Shown: in pieces, positions 45,906 through 58,190 of the stretch
Position numbering within the stretch: the first letter of the stretch is position 1
How the letters are laid out: every line of letters begins with the position of its first letter
DNA from: Jackrogersella multiformis
Taxonomy: Eukaryota > Ascomycota > Sordariomycetes > Xylariales > Hypoxylaceae
DNA: 64,000 nucleotides
NCBI GenBank assembly: GCA_902806575.1
Contig: CADCXD010000006.1
Location: forward strand, 868,001 to 932,000
Reading direction: 5' to 3'
The notes under the pieces: model-generated
What the model saw: the letters and a program-made list of their open reading frames with translations, nothing else
The model's database searches: none
Told to the model about the DNA's origin: nothing
Translations under genes and position numbers: made by a program

Positions 45906-47385
45906 AGCGGGTGTGTGGGCGTGTAGCTGATAGAGATTATCGCATATGCTACCTACCTACCTAGGGACCTAGGTAGGTAGGTGATTATTATCGATGCTGA
46001 TCCGTAGATGCGTGTGGATGCGTGAGTTGAATACCTGAACAAATAATAGATCTAAACAGCCATAGCTGAGTCCATATCTTCGTACGAGTTATGATACGTG
46101 TATAGGAAATCTCGAGTGGTATTGAAGCTAGATCGTGGGGACAAACACCCCTTCTGTCTATGGATGACTCCTCATAGATGTATCCTATCCTATCCATCCC
46201 ATTCAAGCCCCTCTAGCAAATTCAGGTTAGTTGCCTTGGTAGTCTTATTTTCCCCCTAGAATTAGCTTCCCTTTGGACTGCTACTGTCACTGACATTTCA
46301 GTGGCGGCGGGGGCCACGTAAAGCACTGGTAGATATGTTTTTGTTCTAGGGAAGGGAAACACCTTTTGTGTTCATTCAGACTAGCTTTCACTAGTAGATT
46401 TAGGTGTGCATTCTTGTGAATACAGTATCTCCATAGGATGATCGAATTTATTGGTCGAATTTTCGAATCTTCGAATTTCGATCATGGAAGTACCCAACAA
46501 GGTACCTAGGTGTGTATCTACATATATTCATCCCTATATACCTACCTGGATAGGTACCTATGTAGGTAGATAGGGGTACCTAGATATATTCATCTCATTG
46601 ACCATGCTTTGTCTTGCGTACATAGGGACACCTGTAGGTTAGGTACCTACCTAGGTAGGTAGTCAGGTGTATTCAGTTAGAGGTGTACTCTCATGAAGTC
46701 GCTCTTCTGTAGAGGAGACTTATAACATCAGGGAGAAGCCAATGTAATGTGCCGTCTATCTATCTCGTTCTATATTTAAAGTACTTGTGGGAGTATGAAT
46801 ATCGTTGGAAAATAGAGACAAGGTGCTCAAAACAGCCAATGGACAATACCCAAGCCAGCTTCTGGATATTGATCATTTCTGGGTACTTGTAATATACGTT
46901 CAGGTGACTGTATTATCATGGGGGGCGAGTACTACTGTATGCCTGGTGAGGCCGATTACCCGTTTTATTCAAGTAGTGCAATATCAATGACCATCTAGGC
47001 ACCAATGATGGAATATATCGGACGTTGGAATCCATCATAGAAGACGCAAACCAGCAGTGGTCCCATTGCCCTAATTTTTATTAGCAAGAAGGTTTATGAG
47101 GTAAGCTCCCACGAGTTCCTGCTTCTGTTTAAAATCCTCCCAAATATTTTTCTTCTTCCATTTTCCCTCTTACAATCTTCCTCCTACAATCTTCCTCCTA
47201 ACAACCTTCCTCATACACTCGTCCACACTGGTGCCCTCAAGCAACTCATATTCATCACATATGGCCATTGAGGCTGATCCAGCCCCCCTTAGTCTAAGAA
47301 TCAACAAGAATCGATCGTTTCTAAGATTCCTCCCAAGCCAATTAACTTTTCTCATTCTACCCTGGTCTCACATCCACTGTTCAAG
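45906..47385. other. Gene-poor spacer
   Basis: 1.48 kb without a supported gene. It contains dense CCTAGG motifs (about 45951-45981, 46501-46512, 46545-46585, 46640-46662) and a 44-bp imperfect palindrome rich in TTCGAA (46440-46483, arms GATCGAA/TTCGATC). Confidence 0.5.
46440..46483. repeat. TTCGAA-rich imperfect palindrome
   Basis: Begins GATCGAATTT and ends AATTTCGATC, with two internal TTCGAA sites, so the whole segment can fold back on itself. Confidence 0.55.
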
Positions 47386-48033
47386 ATGTGTAACATATGG
47401 CAGATGAAGATCAAATCATGCGGTCACCTCGAGCGAGACCTCGAGGTCGTTCCTTGCGAGCAGTTCATCACAACCGAGTCTACAATCTGCCAAACACATT
47501 ATCACGACCTCGCAGACGTCCGGCCGTATACGCCCGGAGATGGACCATGCCAGGAATGCGTCGTCTTACTGTCTATTAATAGACAGTGGTATCGCGCCCT
47601 AGGTGTACCCGTGGATGAAAAACTCTTTCTGTCGTTCACAGCGGCGAGGGAGTATCTCCTCTCGATGGATTTTGTCGACTTCCATGACGTCAAAGTAATA
47701 CAAGGCCTATTGATCGAGAATTATATGTACGACGAAAGCATCCTTGACATAGATGCTGCCCTCCGAGATCTCGGGTACGATGCCTCAGAAGTTGTGCTTT
47801 GGGATACTTCACGAGAGGTTGGAGAGGGCGGCGCGCCAGTGTCGGTGGTTGACACCGATTCCACAACTGAAGGTGGCGCCCTTCTCAAAAAAGCTCTGGA
47901 CGACCAGGTCGATAACGACCCCTATCCTGACCTCGATCCCTATCCTAGCCTCGACCTAGGGGACGAAATGGACATAGACGATGACAAAGAAGGCGTCACT
48001 TGCCAGAGTGTCAAGAAGGAAATGGAGATGTAA
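47386..48033 (+). CDS. Small Cys-containing fungal protein, unknown function
   Basis: Single exon, 215 aa. The N-terminal 60 residues carry Cys/His spaced as C2...C12GH...C24...C35xTHYH...C56xEC59, a pattern like fungal zinc-binding N-termini that begin 'MC...CGH'. The middle ('YLLSMDFVDFHDVKVIQGLLIENYMY...LDIDAALRDLGYD') looks helical. The C-terminus is acidic with two tandem DPYP-(D/S)-LDP-like units (bases about 47914-47960). No family named; the location in a repeat-rich pocket suggests a lineage-restricted gene. Confidence 0.6.
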   Translation: MCNIWQMKIKSCGHLERDLEVVPCEQFITTESTICQTHYHDLADVRPYTPGDGPCQECVVLLSINRQWYRALGVPVDEKLFLSFTAAREYLLSMDFVDFHDVKVIQGLLIENYMYDESILDIDAALRDLGYDASEVVLWDTSREVGEGGAPVSVVDTDSTTEGGALLKKALDDQVDNDPYPDLDPYPSLDLGDEMDIDDDKEGVTCQSVKKEMEM

Positions 48034-48422
48034 CAATATGGAACATGTTGAGGGGTGTAATAGGTGAGGGAACCTATTGAGGGGTGTGATGGGAAGAGAA
48101 AATGTTGTTGAAGACTATTGATCTGTTACGATAATGTCGTGCGTTGAATTCCATAGCAAGTATCATTTAAGTGCGATGATTTCCAGCCAACTTTCTCTAG
48201 ATTTGCGTGTTTGAATCCTGAACTGAATTGTCTGACCTATTATATACATAAACAGCGCCGAGCCCTCCTTCTCAAGGTCTTCGTAATGACAGTCTCGTAT
48301 TCCCAAGTTGCCGCCCATTAATATCTAGGTACCTAGGTAGTCGGGTCTAGTTTTGCACTTTAAAACCAACATGGACTTTTCTACCTATCTCTCTAACCTA
48401 CCCCTGGGTACACATGTACGGT
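48034..48422. other. Intergenic spacer
   Basis: 389 bp; nothing but a CTAGGTACCTAGGTAG motif near 48325-48341. Confidence 0.4.
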
Positions 48423-48602
48423 TAACCCTTTCAAAGGCTTCTTCCATAGGGAGCCTCTGTCACCAGATGGCAGTGCCTGACACCAACTGTCGAGAACTTC
48501 GTTCAGCTGCCAGTTCTCTGATCTGCTAGCTCTGTCAGCTGGTATAGCCCTGCGAAACAGCTGGCAGGGGCCCTTGTATGGAAGAAACTTTTGAAAGGGT
48601 TA
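48423..48602. mobile_element. MITE with 26-bp terminal inverted repeats and TA target site
   Basis: The left end 48423-48448 and right end 48577-48602 are inverted copies (24 of 26 bases match; both mismatches are transitions). Each begins TAACCCTTTC, so a TA dinucleotide flanks an ACCCTTTC terminus, as in Tc1/mariner-type (Stowaway-like) elements. The 128-bp interior has no coding capacity and contains further short inverted copies of an AGCTGCCAG/CTGGCAG motif. Non-autonomous; the transposase source is not in the window. Confidence 0.85.
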
Positions 48603-48801
48603 TATCAGATTGATACTTCAATTTTCAGTAAGAGGTTGTATTCATTGTCTACAGAAAAACTCTGATTCTACCAACGGTAAAATCTTTTATGTTAGAGCAT
48701 TATTGTCTCATAACAAGTCACGTGAGTAACCAAAGATTGAAGATATCTCCAATACACACAGACCACTTGAATAGAAAAGTAAAGCTGGCCGTAACGTTAT
48801 T

Positions 48802-49470
48802 TCCGTTAAACTATTAAATTATATAAACATTATTATATAAATATATAATATATATTATATTTTAAAATAACTTTTTATAAATATAAAAAGTATAATATTA
48901 TAAAGTATTATATTTATATTTTTATAAAAAAATTATAATAATTTATTTAAAAAATATTACGTAAAATCTTTTCGTTATTATTAATTAAATTTAAATATAA
49001 ATAATTTTTATAATATAATATAATTTAAAATATAATTTATATAAATAAATAACTTCAAAAGAATTAAATTTAATTATATATATTATATTAAATATATTTT
49101 ATATTTAAATATATTATAAAAATAATAAATAATATTTTTTAATTATTATTTAATTAATATAAATGTAATTATTTTATTTAAAACGATTAATATTAAAAAA
49201 TAAATTAATAAAATTTATAATATATTATATAATACGTATAATATAAAATTTAATTATTTAATTATTATTAAAATTAAAATTATAAATATTTTTTATTTTT
49301 TATTTTTTTATATAATTTAAATTATTTATAAAAAAACATACGTTATATAACGTTATAATTATAATAATATAAAGCGTTATACTTTTTATATTTATAAAAA
49401 GCTATTAAAAAATACAATATATACTATACATTTATACAGTGATATTTATATGGTTTAACGGTTTAACGGA
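48802..49470. mobile_element. RIP-degraded element with 97-bp terminal inverted repeats
   Basis: A 669-bp block of extreme A+T content. The first 97 bases (48802-48898) and the reverse complement of the last 97 (49374-49470) align without gaps; of 17 differences, 15 are transitions (C/T or G/A), the signature of repeat-induced point mutation. The ends read TCCGTTAAAC. The few remaining CG dinucleotides occur mostly in the right arm, so the left arm is more heavily mutated. No open frame survives; element class unknown. No target-site duplication could be identified. Confidence 0.8.
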
Positions 49471-50251
49471 CATGATGCATATGGCTAGCCGTTAAGAGCC
49501 TAAGGTCCAAAAACACGTGATAAAGGAAGATACCCATCTTATCATATGATAAAATGGAGATAGTCTCTGACAGGTTATCCATACACACACACCCGAAAAA
49601 GAAAGCCTCCCTCAACAAGTAGGCAGTGATGACGATTAAATTATAAAATCTAGAAGGCTAAGAATGTAGCGGACTCTTGTATTTAACCCATATGTATGTA
49701 AAAATACGGCTTTAATTTTGTGGTTGTCTTGCTAATGTAATTTCGACAATTGGTATCACCCCCACTATTGTTATTTAAGGGGATTCGAAAAGGGGGAAAG
49801 AAGACGACGTAGACAAAGACCGTAGATCCTTTAATGAAATATAATGCTCATGATGCAGACACTTGTTCAAAGCAAATCAATCAGATAGAGCCCAGTATCT
49901 GATTAGGTTTACATTGGCAAAGATACTCGGCCTAGGAAATATACCTAGTCGCTAAGGGATTTTCATCGTGAACTACTTGCTACAATTGGTGTTAGAAACC
50001 GAGGGCGTCTATGGATAGTACATCTTCGGAAATTGTATATATGGCTGCGAATTAACTCGACGCCGAATCAACTCGCTCGAGATCATGCGCCTGTATCGAA
50101 ATATAACAGAACATAATAATATTCAACGTTTGTTTTTCATGCATGATGTTACAGGCTTCATGCGTATCCTTATATCTTCCGAATCGCTCCAATCCCGTCC
50201 ACAGTTGTCACGAAACCTAAGTCCGCCATGAATCCTAAGCCAGCCGGCCAT
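49471..50251. other. Intergenic spacer
   Basis: 781 bp without a supported gene, including the flank of the AT-rich element and the 3' end of the next minus-strand gene. Confidence 0.45.
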
Positions 50252-51466
50252 TTACCTCCTGTTTGACCCGCCGCGTCGCTCAGCCTCCAGGAGAGCATCA
50301 AAATCTTTTTGTGCCTGATCTCTCTCGTAGTTCCTCTTCTCCTTCTCCTCGTCCTGCTCTGTGTACTCCGTCTTCGGTTGATTTTCCCGCGGATTCCGAG
50401 TTTTATCCTGCCGTAGTTGGCCCCATCCCCTCTCCTGGCCAGAGGAATCACCCTGAGCCCATTGAGAGTTGCCAGAATTTGACTGCTGCCTGATGCGATC
50501 CCACGTAGAGCCACCTTGGGCATTGCGAGCCCTTTGTGCCTCCGCCATCTTCACTGATGCCGGAACTGGCGAGGCGTCGTCGTCATCGAACAGGCCTAAG
50601 TCAAAGCCTGTGTTTTGTGAACCTGAATCGGGGTATCCCGCTTGCTGGGGCTTGGTAGGTGGTACTTGAGACTGGCTATTTTGACCATTAGATGTGTCGC
50701 GGTCATAACCACGCGGCGTTTGATTTCCTGATACTGAGGAATACTGTTGAGGAATAGGAGGAACCTCCTGTGAATATTGAGAGGTGTCGGCATCTGGACG
50801 ATGCGGGTTGTTTATCCGCGACTGTTCAGTCGCGGTGGCAACGCTCCTCCTCATGTCTTGCACCAGACCCTTAAGGCGTGGGTCTCTCAGCATGCGTGCT
50901 TCGAATGATGTGTTTGTCATAGAACTAAATAAGAGAACAAATCCAAACATTAAAAAAGGGTAGTAAGAAGCACAGCGGAGACCATGCCACATCCAGAGAG
51001 CCTTCTGGGCCTTGACAACGGGGAAACGTCTCGTGGGGAAGACGCACGGGTTGAATGTCTTCAACTTTGGCTGGTAGAAAGGAAATTTGAATTTCTTCCT
51101 CCCGGCCCATGCGAAACCAATTGAGCCGGCCATGGAGCAAGGGTAAATCCACGGCATGTACCCAAAGGATATGGCAGCAGCCTCACTCGTACCATCGATT
51201 TCATCGGCAGTCAAACGGCGATGAGAAGTAAGAGATGACTGGAGGACCTTGCGAGTAATGTAAACAACGCGCAAACCCTCATGGGCGAACATTTTCTTGG
51301 CCCAGAATGGTAGTTCTGGAAGCCTCTCAAAGTGAATAGTAGCGCCCTCCTCGAAGAATCTCTTCTCGAGCTGTGTCTGCTGAGCACGATCCATGTACGG
51401 CCAAGGGGGGGTTTCAAATGACGAGAGGTCTTCGAACTGGGAACCGTACTCATTATTAGACGACAT
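50252..51466 (-). CDS. Membrane protein of unknown function
   Basis: Single exon, 404 aa. The N-terminal half is well ordered: 'PPWPYMDRAQQTQLEKRFFEEG', then hydrophobic stretches at about residues 96-125 ('ISFGYMPWIYPCSMAGSIGFAWAG') and 165-185 ('YYPFLMFGFVLLFSSM') that are likely membrane segments, separated by a basic loop. The C-terminal half is hydrophilic and disordered, rich in Gln, Ser and Arg, ending in a charged coiled coil. No signal peptide or enzymatic motif. It looks like a fungal conserved protein but I cannot name a family. Its promoter faces that of DNA2. Confidence 0.72.
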   Translation of the reverse strand: MSSNNEYGSQFEDLSSFETPPWPYMDRAQQTQLEKRFFEEGATIHFERLPELPFWAKKMFAHEGLRVVYITRKVLQSSLTSHRRLTADEIDGTSEAAAISFGYMPWIYPCSMAGSIGFAWAGRKKFKFPFYQPKLKTFNPCVFPTRRFPVVKAQKALWMWHGLRCASYYPFLMFGFVLLFSSMTNTSFEARMLRDPRLKGLVQDMRRSVATATEQSRINNPHRPDADTSQYSQEVPPIPQQYSSVSGNQTPRGYDRDTSNGQNSQSQVPPTKPQQAGYPDSGSQNTGFDLGLFDDDDASPVPASVKMAEAQRARNAQGGSTWDRIRQQSNSGNSQWAQGDSSGQERGWGQLRQDKTRNPRENQPKTEYTEQDEEKEKRNYERDQAQKDFDALLEAERRGGSNRR

Positions 51467-52252
51467 GTTGTCGGGATTTATAATTATCGGGACTATCTCA
51501 TTGGCAGTCGCTTTAGTGGATGGAGCGAGCCTCTCATCGAGAAATGGGAATCACACAGGATTGTAAAAGTGGCACGGATCATGAATTGAAGTCATAAGTT
51601 GAAGTTGTAAATTGAAGTTGTAAGTTGAAGCTTCGTATGATTATGATTTGGTGGGGTGACGTTCCGGAAGCTCCAGGGAGATAAGATATCGGTATTATGG
51701 AGAAGGGAGCTTGGGCCATACGGTAGTACCTACCTACCTAGGGTACCTAGGTACACTACAGATAAGTACCTATGCTAGGCTAGGTAGGTATCGATGTACC
51801 TATTCCTTTTCATTCCGGCAGGTCCAAGCCACTTACCCCACATTCAAGCCACCTTCATGCAGTGATGATGAACATTAATCCATGGATGTGATCATATGTA
51901 CTCAATTAAGTGGGGTAATATTGTGGAACTGTGGCTGGGTTACTAGACGCGTTTTATTGATTCTCAACCGCGTTTGTACTTTGTCGCGTTCCAATTCAAT
52001 TCCTATTCCTATCTAACCACTGCTTTGGTATTCAATACGAACCTTTTGCAACAACCCCTCTTACCTCAGCTCATAACCCGTAACCTAGAAATTAGGACTT
52101 TACTCTCCAGAAAAAACAATATAGAAACCCTTTTCTCATCATTTTCTTATTAGTTCAAACCACAATTTACCTACTCGGAGTCGTCGTCGTCGCCTCTGTT
52201 TGAAGATTAATTATGACAAAATAAATCCCCGAGTAGCAGCAGCAGCACCGCT
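51467..52252. promoter_or_regulatory. Divergent promoter spacer, membrane protein / DNA2
   Basis: 786 bp with no gene. A 13-bp TTGAAGTTGTAAR-type tandem repeat lies at 51586-51630, followed by CCTAGG palindromes at about 51729-51790. The region just before the DNA2 start includes a TCGTCGTCGTCG run near 52183 and CAGCAGCAGCAG near 52237. Confidence 0.5.
51586..51630. repeat. 13-bp tandem repeat
   Basis: About three and a half imperfect copies of TTGAAGTTGTAAG, the first (TTGAAGTCATAAG) the most divergent. Confidence 0.7.
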
Positions 52253-55200
52253 ATGCCACTTCAGAAATCATTATCCGAGCAAAATGGCTCCTCTAAGGTG
52301 CGTATCACTTTTAATAAGTGCATGCAATTAATATATTCGATTAACATGGACCTGATTTAAAAAATGCAGACTCGACAACAACATTGGTCCAAAACCAGAA
52401 GCCATTCAGCTGTAAGCCATTCAACCACAACTCGAAATGTAATTCCCAAGACACTCCAACCCATCTCCGAGGTCACAAAGAATAAGCTCAGCGCCTTCAA
52501 ATGCCAGGGATCGACCAAGACCAGTGGCGAAGACACCGATGTACCAGCCATTGTCATCGACGCACCGTCGCACCTCGATCCCGAAACAGCCGATTCGCCT
52601 GCTTCCAATGAGAGTACGACCACGCCCGTGAGTCGACTAGCATGGCAAGATCTCATTGGAATGAACGAGACCAAAGAGATTGAAGAAGAAACTAGCCCCA
52701 ATGAGAAGATCGGCTGGGATATGAGAGAAGATCCGGGCCAGAGGCTAAAGCTATCGCCGGTCATGCCTGGTAAGAGAGGGAAAAAGAGAGCGCGGAGTTC
52801 CTCGCCTGTTTCGTCGCCTGCATCTCATTCGAAGCCTCATACTCCAGCCATAAACATCAAGAAGTTGTCACGGGCGCTCAAGTCCCCACATGCTGATCCT
52901 GCGGTGGAATTATGGGATCGGTTCTCTCTTAGCGGATCTACCTCCGTCACGCCGCTCGGGCCTATGAATTCTGCGTTGGCTCAAATCATGGTGTCATCTT
53001 CTCCCCGGAGGACCGAAAGCGGATTACGAAGGGCCATCAGCTGCGGAGAGAGTTGGCCAAAACGTCGAAGGATCGAACGGACAGAATCGACGAAGCCGAC
53101 GGAAATTCTAATCGAGGAGAGTCCAGGTGGCCATTCAAAGTCATCTATGGTAAGCGCCCTATTGAAGAGCGTGACGGACGATATCAATAGGTCGAAGGCC
53201 ATCCAAGTCCGCCAGGATGCCTTGAGGTCTCCCTCGCCCAAGAAGAAACGCTCCCAGCCAGCTGCCCAAGCTACTGGCTCGCCTACCCGACAGAAATCTC
53301 CTTCGAAGCCTGCCCCTCCGCTGTTCACCGAAAAGAGCGCGCTAGCAGTTGGAAAGAAAGAACCGGAGGTGTTTGTAGACGACTTATCCGACTATGGAGA
53401 CGACGACTTTGACGAGGATACGCTTATGGAGTTGGATGCTAGTCTAGGTCAGTCGGGAACAGAGGGTCTGGAAGAAAATCCGGTAATACCGCCGGCAGAC
53501 ACTGGGCAAATTCCAGATCGGCAACCACCTAACCAAGAACCTGCATCATTCGACGACGAGTTTGCGGATATGGACGACGACATATTTACTGCTGCTGAAG
53601 ACTTGTTAACGCAAATCGATTCAAGTCATCCGTCTAGGGACAAACCCCAAACGCCACTTCAACCTGCTGTTGCCGCACAGGAAAGATCAATATTTGTGAC
53701 TGATGCCTTTGCCGAGGACGCATTCGGTGATGATGATTTTGGGGGCGACTTCGATTTTGATGCCGCTGAAATGGCTGCTACACAATCCGCTTCTTCTAAA
53801 CAGATAGCTGGATCGTTACCTCCTGTACGTAGGTGATGACGGGAACGGATTGAATCTAGTTGCTAAGAATATTCGTAGGTAGCCGACAAGCCCAAGACAA
53901 TTCAAAGATATCTTGTGACTAAGGTGCTTCAAAGCCAATATGTCGATGACAACGGAAGAGAATCAACAGAAAAGGTAAGCCCCCTATGCGGATGGTTGAA
54001 CAAAACAGAACAGCTAACGGTCCTAGATTCTATTCGTTCAAGTCGATCGAAGTAACGTCATGAAGACTGTTCATCTTCGAGGAGACTGGGTAGACACGTC
54101 GGCAAGCCCGAAAGCCTACGTCCACATAATCGGAGAGTTCCAATCGACTGGGCAATGCATTATAGACAACTCCCAGAACATACTCATATTGCATCCGGAT
54201 CAGTTGATATCGGCTACAGTTGTAGCTGACAGTTTTACGTGCATGCGCCGAGCTGTCCTCCAGGACCGCGTCAAGGCCACCAGTGACAAGACACTGCCCT
54301 TGGTATACGGAACCTTGCTGCACGAGATATTCCAAGAAGCACTTATGTCCAACAAATGGAGCCCAGATTTTCTGAACAGTGTTATTTGTAATATTGCAGA
54401 AAAGCACGTGGAAGATTTATATACTATCAAAGTGTCCGTCAGTGATGCTTGCGAGCACCTTCGGTCGAAAATGCCAGAGCTAAAGAGTTGGGCAGCAGCA
54501 TTTGTCACTCCTTTCCCGAGGGTAAGCATTCTGAATCTTGCTTGGTGTTCAGAGAAGTGTTTGCTAATATGCGCCAGCCCGATGCTGTTGTACAAGGCCG
54601 AAACGGTGACAAGGCCAATATGTGCGTCACGAAGCTGCTCGACGTCGAAGAGCATGTTTGGTCCCCAATGTACGGACTGAAAGGTAACATCGACGCAACG
54701 GTACAAGTGACAATGAAGGACGGGGCTCAGCGACGAACCCTGACCGTGCCCTTCGAAGTAAAGACAGGCCATAACGCCACGAGCAATCATCAGGCGCAAA
54801 CATCTCTTTATAATCTTCTATTATCAGATCGGTATGATGTCGAAATCGCCTACGGAATCCTGTACTACATGGAAACATCACAGACGATTCGAATACCGAC
54901 AATTCGGAACGAACTTCGCCATATGATTATGCAGCGCAATCAACTTGCCTGTTACATTCGAGAGCGCAGTGTCCAGCTCCCACCCATGAAGCGAAGCTCT
55001 AACGCATGTAGCAAGTGTTATGCAAAGACATCTTGCTTCATATATCATAAACTCGCGGACAATGGTGATCAAGAGACGAGCGGCATGAAAGAGAAGTTCG
55101 ATGAAGTCGTCCAACACTTGACCCCAGTCCACCAAGAATTCTTCCTAAAATGGGAGGAGTTGTTGACGAAAGAAGAAAAGGAGAGCCAGAAACTACGCCG

Positions 55201-57442
55201 AGAGCTATGGACTATGATGAGTACCGAGAGAGAAAAGGTTGGGCGGTGCTTTGCCAACGTCATCATCGAGGAGGGCTCTGCTGCTGAAGACACCAACAAT
55301 CCAAGAATCAACCGGTTTCGATATACGTTTGTCAAGGAGCATCCGGCCGCTAACTTTTCCTTCCTCGATTCCCAGCTTGCAGTAGGTGAGCCTATAGTAG
55401 TTTCGGACGAACAGGGCCACTTTGCTCTCGGCATTGGTTTCGTCACCTCGGTGCGAAAGCAGAAGATCACCGTCGCAGTTGACCGTCGACTTCATAATGC
55501 CCGCGTACGCCGGTCAGGATTTGATGCAACAAATAACCAAGTTTTCGCTAGCATTATGGAAGTAGCACCAGAAGGGGCAACGCCAGCCCAGTCCCAGGGC
55601 AAGGTCAAAGAGCCGCCTCTCAAATACCGGCTCGATAAAGATGAGTTTAGCAGCGGTATGGCAACCGTCCGAAATAATCTAGTCCAAGTGATGGCAGACG
55701 GAGTGTTTGGGTCTAGGGAAATTCGACGACTCGTGGTCGACCTCACTCCACCGACTTTCAAAGCGATTACGACCCAGTACACCGTCGCCGATCAAGAGAG
55801 TCTAAACATTGACCAAAGGAAAGCTATCGAGAAGGTCATGAGTGCGAACGACTATGCTCTAGTCCTAGGTATGCCCGGTACCGGCAAGACGACGACGATT
55901 GCCCACATCATCCGCGCACTTGTCAGCCAAGGGAAAAGCGTCCTCTTAACGTCATACACGCATTCTGCCGTCGACAACATATTGCTAAAGTTGAAGAACG
56001 ACCAGATGCCTATTCTGCGGCTTGGCGCAATAGCAAAAGTTCATCCCGATGTACAGGACTTTACAATCCTTGCCGGACAGCCGATGAACAGTTTTGAGGA
56101 GATTCGAAGTGCCTGGCATGGAACGCCAATCGTGGCAACGACCTGTTTAGGGGTAAACCACCCGGTCTTCAATGAACGGACTTTCGACTATTGCATTGTC
56201 GATGAGGCGTCCCAGATCACGCTCCCTATCTGTCTTGGACCGATCCGGATGGCACGCACGTTCGTCTTAGTTGGCGATCACAACCAACTACCCCCTTTAG
56301 TGCAGAACGAAGAAGCTCGCGTCGGCGGTCTTGATATCAGTCTCTTCAAGTTGCTTTCGGACACCCACCCCGACTCAGTTGTTAACCTCGAACATCAGTA
56401 CCGCATGTGTGAGGATGTAATGATGCTCAGCAATACTCTCATATACGAAGGCCGTCTCAAGTGTGGCACAGAAGCTCTTCGCCATCAAAAGCTGGACGTG
56501 CCTCACATGGAGAACTTACGGCAGAAGCACTACGACGCCGATACTATTAAACTTCCCGGTACACCGCGTTCCTTCTGTGCCGCCTGGACGAACGACAGCT
56601 GTTGGCTACGACACCTCGTAGATCCTTCGGCCCGCGTTCGCTTCGTCAACACGGACTCCTTGCCCTCTTCTCGCGAGGAAGCCAAGGGGAACCGCATCGT
56701 CAACCCGACGGAGGCGGGAATCGTCGTCCAGCTTGTCAACGCCCTGCTTGCAACTGGAGTGCCCGCCGCCGAGATCGGCGTGATGACGCACTACCGTTCG
56801 CAACTCTCGCTGCTGAAGCACGGGCTGCGCGCGCACGGCAGCAGCATCGAACTGCACACGGCAGACCGGTTCCAGGGGCGCGACAAGGAAGTCGTGATCC
56901 TCAGCCTGGTGAGAAGCAACGAGGCGTGCAGCATCGGCGACCTGCTCAAGGACTGGCGCCGCATCAACGTCGCGTTCACGCGCGCCAAGACCAAGCTGCT
57001 CGTCGTGGGCAGCCGCAGCACCCTAAAGGGCGCCGGCGACCAGGAGATGCTGAGCCGCTTCGTGAGCCTCATGGAGGGCCGCGACTGGGTCTACGACTTA
57101 CCCGCCGACGCGCTGGAGTCCCACTTCTTCGAGGACGGCGGCGCCGGTACGCAGATCACGGTCGCGGGGACGGCGGGCAGAGGTGCGAATGTCGTCGCGA
57201 GCCCGCAGCAGCGGTCCCCGATGAAGAAGGTACCCAAGAAAGGCTTCGCGGCGAATAACGGCCGCGCCCCGGCGAGAGGAAGCCAAGGCCAGGTCCCCGA
57301 CGGCAAGGAAAACCAGTACCAGCGGCCGTTGGGGAAGGGGCAGGCGGAGCCGAGAAGAGGCAAGATCACGGAGAGGGCGCTGCTCAGGGGAAACCTCATC
57401 ACGCGCGACATCTTCAACGAGATCACAGACGGCCGCTTCTAG
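52253..57442 (+). CDS. DNA2: DNA replication nuclease-helicase Dna2
   Basis: Nuclease/helicase for Okazaki-fragment flap removal, DNA-end resection and checkpoint signalling, nuclear. Exons 52253-52297, 52370-53824, 53879-53974, 54027-54521 and 54578-57442 give 1651 aa. Domains: disordered acidic N-terminus with basic SPKKK patches (1-520); RecB-like nuclease (about 600-850) with the first Fe-S Cys in ADSFTCMRR (about Cys604), 'HEIFQEAL', 'EVKTG', and the other Fe-S cysteines in 'CSKCYAKTSC'; SF1B helicase with Walker A 'GMPGTGKTTT' (about 1128), 'DEASQ' Walker B (about 1239), 'GDHNQLPP', 'EHQYRM' and 'TADRFQGRDKEVVILSLVRSN' near the C-terminus. The 3' part of the last exon is more GC-rich than the rest. 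Intact. Confidence 0.96.
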
Positions 57443-58190
57443 GGTGTTTTTTTTTTTTAAAAAGTGGGCGGCTTTGAGGCCGGTCTACCCTAGATACTTA
57501 CTGGCTTTTTGGACTGGGGACGCGGGATGACTGAAGCTGGCTGTTTTGTAGATGCACGTACGCACGCATGTACGTATGCATGGATTACACGGTTTGCGCA
57601 TTGCATGGTTTGCGCATTGGCTTTACTGGAGCAGGAGCATCGGCTATGGATACATAGATAGATAGATTACGTGCATGCTCAGCGATTTGGTGCTTTGGGC
57701 GGGTTGATCTTATGATATGACTACCTACCTACCTACCTATTCGGCTTTTCAGGTTGCGTGTAGTGCAGTGTTGCGGTGATAGCTAACCTCGCGTGTGTGA
57801 ATGGTGGTGAAGAGTCGGATTGTAGACTACCATGGCAGGTAGTGTCTTGAGCTTGGTCGAGTAGAGTAGAGCAGAGTTTGATAGATGCAGATATCTGCCC
57901 AGGCGCCTATAGCTAGAGAATAAAGGCAGGCGGGAGATATCCATAGATCAAGTCGGTTTGCCCAAAAGAAACATAGCAGGCAGGATACATCAGATAAAGC
58001 TCTTCGAAATATCCACCAGCTGCAATGAACCCCGTTACGTGAGAAGTTCATTAGATGAAAAGTAGCATTACGTATTATTCGAATAGCGAAGAAACCGAAT
58101 TCATCTACAGCAGATAGGTATTTAGGTTTATAATACCTCCTTGTTTCCAACTAGGAGGTAAAACCCGTCAAACGCACATCCTTCGGCGCC
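57443..58190. other. Intergenic spacer, convergent genes
   Basis: 748 bp without a supported gene. Starts with a T-rich terminator-like tract just after the DNA2 stop, then ACGT/ATGT-rich sequence and a TACC tandem repeat (about 57722-57739). Confidence 0.5.

Noticed and set aside
48780..49480. AT-rich block as a centromere fragment or mitochondrial insert
   Set aside because: The gap-free inverted arms and transition-biased differences fit a RIP-mutated repeat better.
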